In this document: positions 32,803-37,500 of the stretch, piece after piece | How positions within the stretch are numbered: position 1 is the stretch's first letter | Layout of the letters: the number at the start of each line of letters is the position of its first letter | NCBI GenBank assembly: GCA_905479565.1 | Contig: CAJQMY010000043.1 | Location: forward strand, 1-37,500 | Direction of reading: 5' to 3' | DNA length: 37,500 bases | From: an uncultured Candidatus Nitrosopumilus sp. | GTDB lineage: Archaea > Thermoproteota > Nitrososphaeria > Nitrososphaerales > Nitrosopumilaceae | Translations under genes and position numbers: made by a program | The notes under the pieces: model-generated | The model's database searches: none | What the model was told of the DNA's origin: nothing | The model's input: the letters and a program-made list of their open reading frames with translations, nothing else

Positions 32803-34045
32803 AAAAAAACCAAAAAGAAAAGATCATCCATCTTTAGACATAGTTAGTTCACATGGTGTAGAGTTATCTGGGAAAAAAATTGTATTATGTGTAGCAGGTA
32901 GCGTTGCAGCTTACAAAGCAATTGAACTTGCTAGATTACTAATGAGACATGGAGCTGATGTAACGTGTGTCACCAGTAATGCAGTAACAAAACTGATTCA
33001 ACCAGAATATTTCAAATGGGCAACAGGTAATGACGTAATTACAAAACTTACAGGTGAATTAGAACACATTAAATTAGCAGACTATAATCAATCTGATCTT
33101 CTAATAGTATATCCAGCAACTGCAAATACATTAGGGAAATTAGCTAACGGAATTGACGATACGCCTATATCAACAGTTCTTACAGTAGGATTTGGATCAA
33201 AAATTCCAATTTTGATGTGTCTAGCAATGCATGCATCAATGTATGAAAACTCTGCAGTTAAAAAAAATATCAAATTTCTAAAAAATAAAATTGAATTCAT
33301 TTCTCCTAAACTAATAGAAGATAAAGCAAAATCTCCTGAACCAGAAGATGTTTTAGATAACGTGTTAAAAAAATTTGGATTTTCATCTATATTAAAAAAT
33401 AAAAAAATATTGATTACTGCAGGACCAACTGTTGAACAGATAGATCCTGTTCGTGCAATTACAAACCATAGTTCTGGAAAAACAGGAGTAAGTTTAGCAG
33501 CAGAATTAATTTCTGCAGGAGCTAAAGTTACATTTGTTTATGGGCCAGGAAAAGAAAAACCTCCAAAAGGTGCAAAAATCGTCAATGTTTCATCCAGCAA
33601 AGAAATGGAATTAGCTGTAAAATTAGAATTAAAGAAGAAATTTGATATTGTAATAATGGTTGCAGCTATTGCAGATTATGTACCTACAATTCAAAGTAAA
33701 AACAAGATAAAAAGTTCAAAAACAATCATGACTATTAGCCTTAAAAAAGCTCCAAAAATCATAGATCAAATAAAAAAATATCAAAAAAATGTATTACTTA
33801 TGGGTTTCAAAGCAGAAACAAATCTAACAAAAAACCAATTAATCAAATCAGCTGAAAAAAAATTAAATGAGTCATCTGCAGACATGATTATTGCAAATGA
33901 TATTGGTTCAATAAGATATAAGAAAAATCCTCAAAAAAATCAAGTCATCATTGTAGATTCTAAAAAAAATATTGTTTCAAAATGGATGAGTAAAGAAAAA
34001 ATTGCTAAACTTATCAGAAAACAAATTGAAGTAAAAATCAAATGA
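32783..34045 (+). CDS. coaBC: Bifunctional phosphopantothenoylcysteine decarboxylase / phosphopantothenate-cysteine ligase
   Basis: Carries out two CoA steps: coupling of cysteine to phosphopantothenate and FMN-dependent decarboxylation. The 420 residues have an N-terminal basic extension (1-30), a CoaC flavoprotein domain (IVLCVAGSVAAYKAIELARL, YPATANTLGKLANGIDDTP, LAMHASMYENSAV) and a CoaB domain from about 210 (ILITAGPTVEQIDPVRAI, HSSGKTG, VAAIADYVP). The active-site flap cysteine of E. coli Dfp is not visible; the segment reads LIEDKAKSPEPEDV. The start is GTG 32783, overlapping panB by 20 bases. Confidence 0.94.
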   Translation: MKHLVVKKKPKRKDHPSLDIVSSHGVELSGKKIVLCVAGSVAAYKAIELARLLMRHGADVTCVTSNAVTKLIQPEYFKWATGNDVITKLTGELEHIKLADYNQSDLLIVYPATANTLGKLANGIDDTPISTVLTVGFGSKIPILMCLAMHASMYENSAVKKNIKFLKNKIEFISPKLIEDKAKSPEPEDVLDNVLKKFGFSSILKNKKILITAGPTVEQIDPVRAITNHSSGKTGVSLAAELISAGAKVTFVYGPGKEKPPKGAKIVNVSSSKEMELAVKLELKKKFDIVIMVAAIADYVPTIQSKNKIKSSKTIMTISLKKAPKIIDQIKKYQKNVLLMGFKAETNLTKNQLIKSAEKKLNESSADMIIANDIGSIRYKKNPQKNQVIIVDSKKNIVSKWMSKEKIAKLIRKQIEVKIK

Positions 34046-34153
34046 AAAAATTAAAACTGATAGAATATAGATGCTACCATGAAACAAGTAGAATATTAAA
34101 ATCAGATTTAGAAAAGATTAGATAAAATAGATCAGATAAGGTAAAAGTAATAG

Positions 34154-34996
34154 ATGAAAATTATTCATTCAGAATACAAACAACGAAATATAAAAATTTG
34201 GAATGAGGTTGCTCCTAGATATCATAAGAAATGGGCTAGTGTAAATAAAGGACCATTTCAAAGTACAAAAAAATTAGTGGAATTAGTAAATATCAAAAAT
34301 GGAGATGCAGTATTGGATGTTGCATGCGGTACCGGAGTAGTTACAAATGAAATTCAAAAAAAGATAGGAAAATCAGGATATGTAGTAGGAGTAGATACTT
34401 CAAGTGCAGCGATTAAAATTGCAAAAAAATGGAACGGTAAAAAATCAAATGTTGATTTTGTAAATACTGATGCTGAAAAATTCAATTTTTCTAAAAAATT
34501 TAATGCTGTTACATGTCAATACGCATTGTTTTTCTTTCCTAATGCTCAAAAAGCATTAAAAAATATGAAAAATAGCCTCAAAAAATCAGGAAATATTGGA
34601 ATTTCCGTTCATGGAAATAAAGATTCTGTTCCTTTCTTTAGCAGTATTACTGATTCAGTTACCAAGTATATTCCAGATTATGTACCACCAGGTTCTCCAG
34701 ATCTTGATAGATTTGGAACGAAATCATCTTTGAAAAAAGAAGTAAATAAAGCAGGATTCTCAAACATTGTTGTAAAAGATTATGTCTTTCATTTCAGTCC
34801 AGGGAAATTTGAAGATTATTGGAGAAATTATCTAAAATACATTGCAGAACCACTAAAAGAAAAGCTAAACAATTTAGATTATTCAAAAAGAAAAGAATTG
34901 AAACAGTTAGTCAAAGATAAAACATTACAATACACGAAGCAAAACGGAAAAATTTTATTTCCTTGGCAAGTTTTAATTCTAGGTGCTAAAAACTAG
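34154..34996 (+). CDS. SAM-dependent methyltransferase, class I
   Basis: A 280-residue class I methyltransferase with motif I VLDVACGTG at 53-61, the acidic strand-two end in VVGVDTSSAAIKIAKKW, and NTDAEKF plus CQYALFFFPNAQKALKNMKN further on. The closest named group by eye is the UbiE/COQ5-like Methyltransf_11 family. The substrate is unknown. It follows coaBC after 108 bases that contain no gene, and is followed 11 bases later by a membrane-anchored protein. Confidence 0.85.
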   Translation: MKIIHSEYKQRNIKIWNEVAPRYHKKWASVNKGPFQSTKKLVELVNIKNGDAVLDVACGTGVVTNEIQKKIGKSGYVVGVDTSSAAIKIAKKWNGKKSNVDFVNTDAEKFNFSKKFNAVTCQYALFFFPNAQKALKNMKNSLKKSGNIGISVHGNKDSVPFFSSITDSVTKYIPDYVPPGSPDLDRFGTKSSLKKEVNKAGFSNIVVKDYVFHFSPGKFEDYWRNYLKYIAEPLKEKLNNLDYSKRKELKQLVKDKTLQYTKQNGKILFPWQVLILGAKN

Positions 34997-35007
34997 ATTG
35001 AAGGGAT

Positions 35008-35490
35008 ATGAGTAGAGAGAGCAAAAAAAAGAAAGATAAACCAAAAAAGAATGATTTTAAGTCATTCTTGAAAAAAAGAGCCCCAATTTACCTTGCTTTG
35101 ATCGCAATGTTTGTCGTATTCGTAGTTCCTGAGTATACCAAAGGGACACTAGAGAAGAGTTTTCCAGAACTAAGTGATGAAAATCAACAAGTTGTAGATA
35201 TTTTGATGAAGTATGATGGTCCAAATGATTCAGGATTAACTGTAAAAGAAGCGTTAGAGAATAAAATAAGTGAAGAATATCCTCAAGAAAAAATTTTTGA
35301 TCATAAAAAAACTACAGTTGATCTAGCCATAACAAATGTAAATTCTGAAGAACATCGAGTGGTTTTAAATTTCAAATCATATAAAGGAGAAATGAATTAT
35401 GATTGGAATGTAAACATAATTTCTGAAGAAATTTCTTCTAATAATTCAGAATCTAAATACATCATTGAATTAGTGAATTATTACGACTAG
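35008..35490 (+). CDS. Membrane-anchored protein of unknown function
   Basis: A 160-residue protein: a very basic N-terminus (about 24 residues, many Lys), one membrane helix (26-44, PIYLALIAMFVVFVVPEY), then an acidic soluble domain of about 115 residues. The charge pattern puts the soluble domain outside the cell. Not recognised. Its stop nearly abuts that of the convergent M24 peptidase gene. It may share a transcript with the methyltransferase. Confidence 0.75.
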   Translation: MSRESKKKKDKPKKNDFKSFLKKRAPIYLALIAMFVVFVVPEYTKGTLEKSFPELSDENQQVVDILMKYDGPNDSGLTVKEALENKISEEYPQEKIFDHKKTTVDLAITNVNSEEHRVVLNFKSYKGEMNYDWNVNIISEEISSNNSESKYIIELVNYYD

Positions 35491-35492
35491 GC

Positions 35493-36557
35493 TCAAATTG
35501 TTACTAAATCTTTAGTAAATTTGTGCATTATAATTGATCTGTCTTTTACGATTAGTGAATCCTCTATTCTAATTCCAAATTTATTTTTAATATAAATTCC
35601 AGGTTCTACAGTTATTGCCATATTTTCTTTTAATTTCATGTTACTTCGATAAGAAACAGTTGGTAATTCATGAACTTCTAATCCAATTCCATGACCTGTC
35701 GAATGAATAAAGTATGAACCATAATTTTTATCATCAATATATTTTCGACATGCAAAATCAATATCTTTACAATCAATGTCTGGTCTAACAGCTTTTAGAC
35801 CGAGTCTTTGAGATTCTTTAACAATTTCATATGCTTCATTTGCTTGTGATGAAATTTTTCCTAGAGCAAATGTTCTAGTTGCATCAGAAACATATCCTTT
35901 GTATCTTAATGTAAGATCAGTTACTACTAAATCCCCTTTTTTGAATTTCCTATTTGTAACTTGAGCATGAGGTAAGGCACCATTTGGACCTCCGGCAATA
36001 ATTAATGGGTTAAGAGTAGATTTGTATCCAGTATCAAACATTTCTTGTTCCACTGCATATGTCATCAAAATTGTTTGTAATTCAGATTCTTTTTGACCTA
36101 TTTTCATTTTTTGAGTACAAATTTGAAACATTTCATCAATAATTTTTGAAGCTTTTTTAAGAATTCGGATTTCTTTCTCGTCTTTTATGATTCTAGCGTT
36201 GTAAAATGGTTCAGTTGATGATTTAATTTTTGGAATTGATCTTTTTAATGACATCATTATGGAATAATTTTGGCAGTCAGTACAAACTTGATTTTTCTTA
36301 ATTTTTTTAATTACTGAGGTAATTAGACCTTCACCTCGTTCTGCAGTAATTACATCACAATCAACAGATTCTTTTTTTGCTCTTCCGACTTCAAGTTCAG
36401 GTGCAATAATTGTGGTTTTTCCATTTTTTTCAAGTAATCCAATCGCTTCACCCCAAAATCCAGTCATGTAAAACAGATTTTCAGGCTCAAATGTAACCAG
36501 AGTATCACAATTGATCTGCTGAGCATATTTCAAAATACTCTTTCTACGTTGCTTCAT
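35493..36557 (-). CDS. M24 metallopeptidase, Xaa-Pro aminopeptidase/dipeptidase type
   Basis: A 354-residue peptidase with the creatinase N-terminal domain (1-115) and the pita-bread catalytic domain. All five metal ligands are visible: Asp204 (VVTDLTLRY), Asp215 (YVSDATRTF), His279 (HSTGHGIGLEVHE), Glu318 (VEPGIYI) and Glu332 (IRIEDSLIV). This set fits an active Xaa-Pro peptidase that releases residues next to proline. The ATG at 36557 is 26 bases from the divergent PP-loop gene, so the two promoters must overlap. Confidence 0.93.
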   Translation of the reverse strand: MKQRRKSILKYAQQINCDTLVTFEPENLFYMTGFWGEAIGLLEKNGKTTIIAPELEVGRAKKESVDCDVITAERGEGLITSVIKKIKKNQVCTDCQNYSIMMSLKRSIPKIKSSTEPFYNARIIKDEKEIRILKKASKIIDEMFQICTQKMKIGQKESELQTILMTYAVEQEMFDTGYKSTLNPLIIAGGPNGALPHAQVTNRKFKKGDLVVTDLTLRYKGYVSDATRTFALGKISSQANEAYEIVKESQRLGLKAVRPDIDCKDIDFACRKYIDDKNYGSYFIHSTGHGIGLEVHELPTVSYRSNMKLKENMAITVEPGIYIKNKFGIRIEDSLIVKDRSIIMHKFTKDLVTI

Positions 36558-36583
36558 ACTCAGATATTCCTAATTCTTAATTT

Positions 36584-37500
36584 ATGTATGATGTAAAGTT
36601 TGTATATGGAAAATTAAGCCAGATCGCAGTGGCTGAAGAAAAAGAAAAGAAGAAAGTAGTTGCTTTGTTATCTGGAGGATTAGATAGTCAACTTGCAGTT
36701 AGGATGATGCAAGAACAAGGTTTTGACGTATCAGCTGTTGCAATTAAAACTCCATTTTGTGATTTTGATTGTGGAAGAGGATGTGGTTTTGAAATTAGAG
36801 AAAGAGCAGATGATCTTAATGTGAATTTAAAAACAGTTTATCTTGGTGATGAATACATTAAGATGTTAAAACACCCAAAACATGGAATTGGTGCAGGGTT
36901 TAATCCATGTGTTGATTGCAGAACAATGATGTTTGATGCGGCAAAAAAACACATGGAAGAAATTGGTGCAGAATTTATTATTTCAGGAGAAGTATTAGGT
37001 CAACGTCCAATGAGTCAACATGCACCATCGTTACATATTATTGAAAATGAATCAAACTTAAAGGGAAAAATTGTCAGGCCACTATCAGCTGGATTATTAC
37101 CACCAACAGATGCAGAAAAAGATGGTTTGATCAAAAGAGAGAATCTTGGAATGATCAAAGGCAGGACAAGAAGAACTCAATTGCAAATGGCTAAAGAATA
37201 CGGAATAGAAAATCCACCAAATGCAGGTGGTGGTTGTTTGCTAACAGAACCACAATTTGGAATTAAGGCTAAAGATTTGTTTGATCATATTGAAACTCCA
37301 ACAATTAATGAAATTGATTTACTGAAAATTGGAAGACATTTCAGATTAGATGAAGAAACAAAATTTGTTGTTGGAAGACACAAAGATGAAAATGAAATGA
37401 TTAAAGCGTTGGCATTACCAGGAGATATTTTACTTGAAGCAAAAGATTACGTAGGACCGGTTTCAATTTTACGCGGCAAAAATGCAAAATCTCATGTAGA
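36584..37500 (+). CDS. PP-loop ATPase of tRNA-thiolation type, 3' end outside window
   Basis: The visible 305 codons show an N-type ATP pyrophosphatase: PP-loop SGGLDS at 30-35, cysteine clusters FCDFDCGRGC and NPCVDC, and GEVLGQRPMSQHAPSLHIIE, followed by LSAGLLPPTDAEKDG. This resembles archaeal and bacterial proteins annotated as MnmA/ThiI-like tRNA thiouridylases; the cysteines could bind an Fe-S cluster or carry sulfur. ATG 36584 is used; GTG 36629 (MAEEKEKKKV) is an alternative start that leaves more room for a promoter. The exact tRNA position modified is unknown. Confidence 0.82.
   Translation, partial: MYDVKFVYGKLSQIAVAEEKEKKKVVALLSGGLDSQLAVRMMQEQGFDVSAVAIKTPFCDFDCGRGCGFEIRERADDLNVNLKTVYLGDEYIKMLKHPKHGIGAGFNPCVDCRTMMFDAAKKHMEEIGAEFIISGEVLGQRPMSQHAPSLHIIENESNLKGKIVRPLSAGLLPPTDAEKDGLIKRENLGMIKGRTRRTQLQMAKEYGIENPPNAGGGCLLTEPQFGIKAKDLFDHIETPTINEIDLLKIGRHFRLDEETKFVVGRHKDENEMIKALALPGDILLEAKDYVGPVSILRGKNAKSHV

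Overview
The window looks like a chromosomal segment from a member of the Thaumarchaeota (Nitrososphaerota), probably a marine, Nitrosopumilus-like ammonia oxidiser. Seen directly: AT-rich DNA, an archaeal A-type ATP synthase, the archaeal pantoate kinase / phosphopantothenate synthetase route to CoA, archaeal-type UMP kinase, many starts with a TATA-like box about 25-30 bases upstream (leaderless pattern), and an Amt ammonium transporter paired with a PII protein. The ammonia-oxidiser assignment is inference, because no amo genes lie here. I see no rRNA, tRNA, CRISPR array, insertion sequence or prophage, and no stretch above 300 bases lacks a gene.

Layout. 1-1.9 kb: a Lon-substrate-domain protein (cut by the window start), then pyrB and pyrI head to head. 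1.9-9.0 kb: ATP synthase genes in the order atpE-atpA-atpB-atpD-small ORF-atpK on the minus strand, with atpI divergent on the plus strand; atpC is 6 kb further on (15.4 kb). 9.0-11.4 kb: an uncharacterised three-gene minus-strand unit (membrane protein, 39-aa zinc ribbon, membrane-anchored protein) divergent from an Lrp-HTH/GAF regulator whose frame is broken at an A7 run. 11.5-15.4 kb: double rhodanese, PII protein, Amt, and a divergent unknown protein. 15.4-18.6 kb: atpC, a two-helix membrane protein, a Cas4-like Fe-S protein, a 36-aa membrane peptide, a LEA14-like protein and an unknown small protein. 18.6-21.6 kb: a nucleotide unit (tmk, HD phosphohydrolase, pyrH) and an Hsp20. 21.6-24.4 kb: an UbiB-type kinase and small membrane proteins. 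24.1-28.7 kb: a MacB/LolCDE-like ABC unit with a CARDB-like exported protein and a coiled-coil protein, divergent from a double-HTH Lrp regulator. 28.7-34.0 kb: Nudix hydrolase, AbrB-PhoU regulator and the CoA cluster (pantoate kinase, phosphopantothenate synthetase, panB, coaBC). 34.1-37.5 kb: a methyltransferase, a membrane-anchored unknown, an M24 peptidase and a truncated PP-loop tRNA-thiolation-type protein.

Together the genes cover energy conversion, ammonium uptake and its sensing, pyrimidine and dNTP metabolism, and CoA synthesis. The least explained parts are the 9.8-11.4 kb regulator/zinc-ribbon locus, the 24.1-28.7 kb ABC unit with its own regulator, and three short genes (43, 39 and 36 aa) that routine gene calling could miss. 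The frame break in the Lrp-GAF gene is the observation most worth checking.
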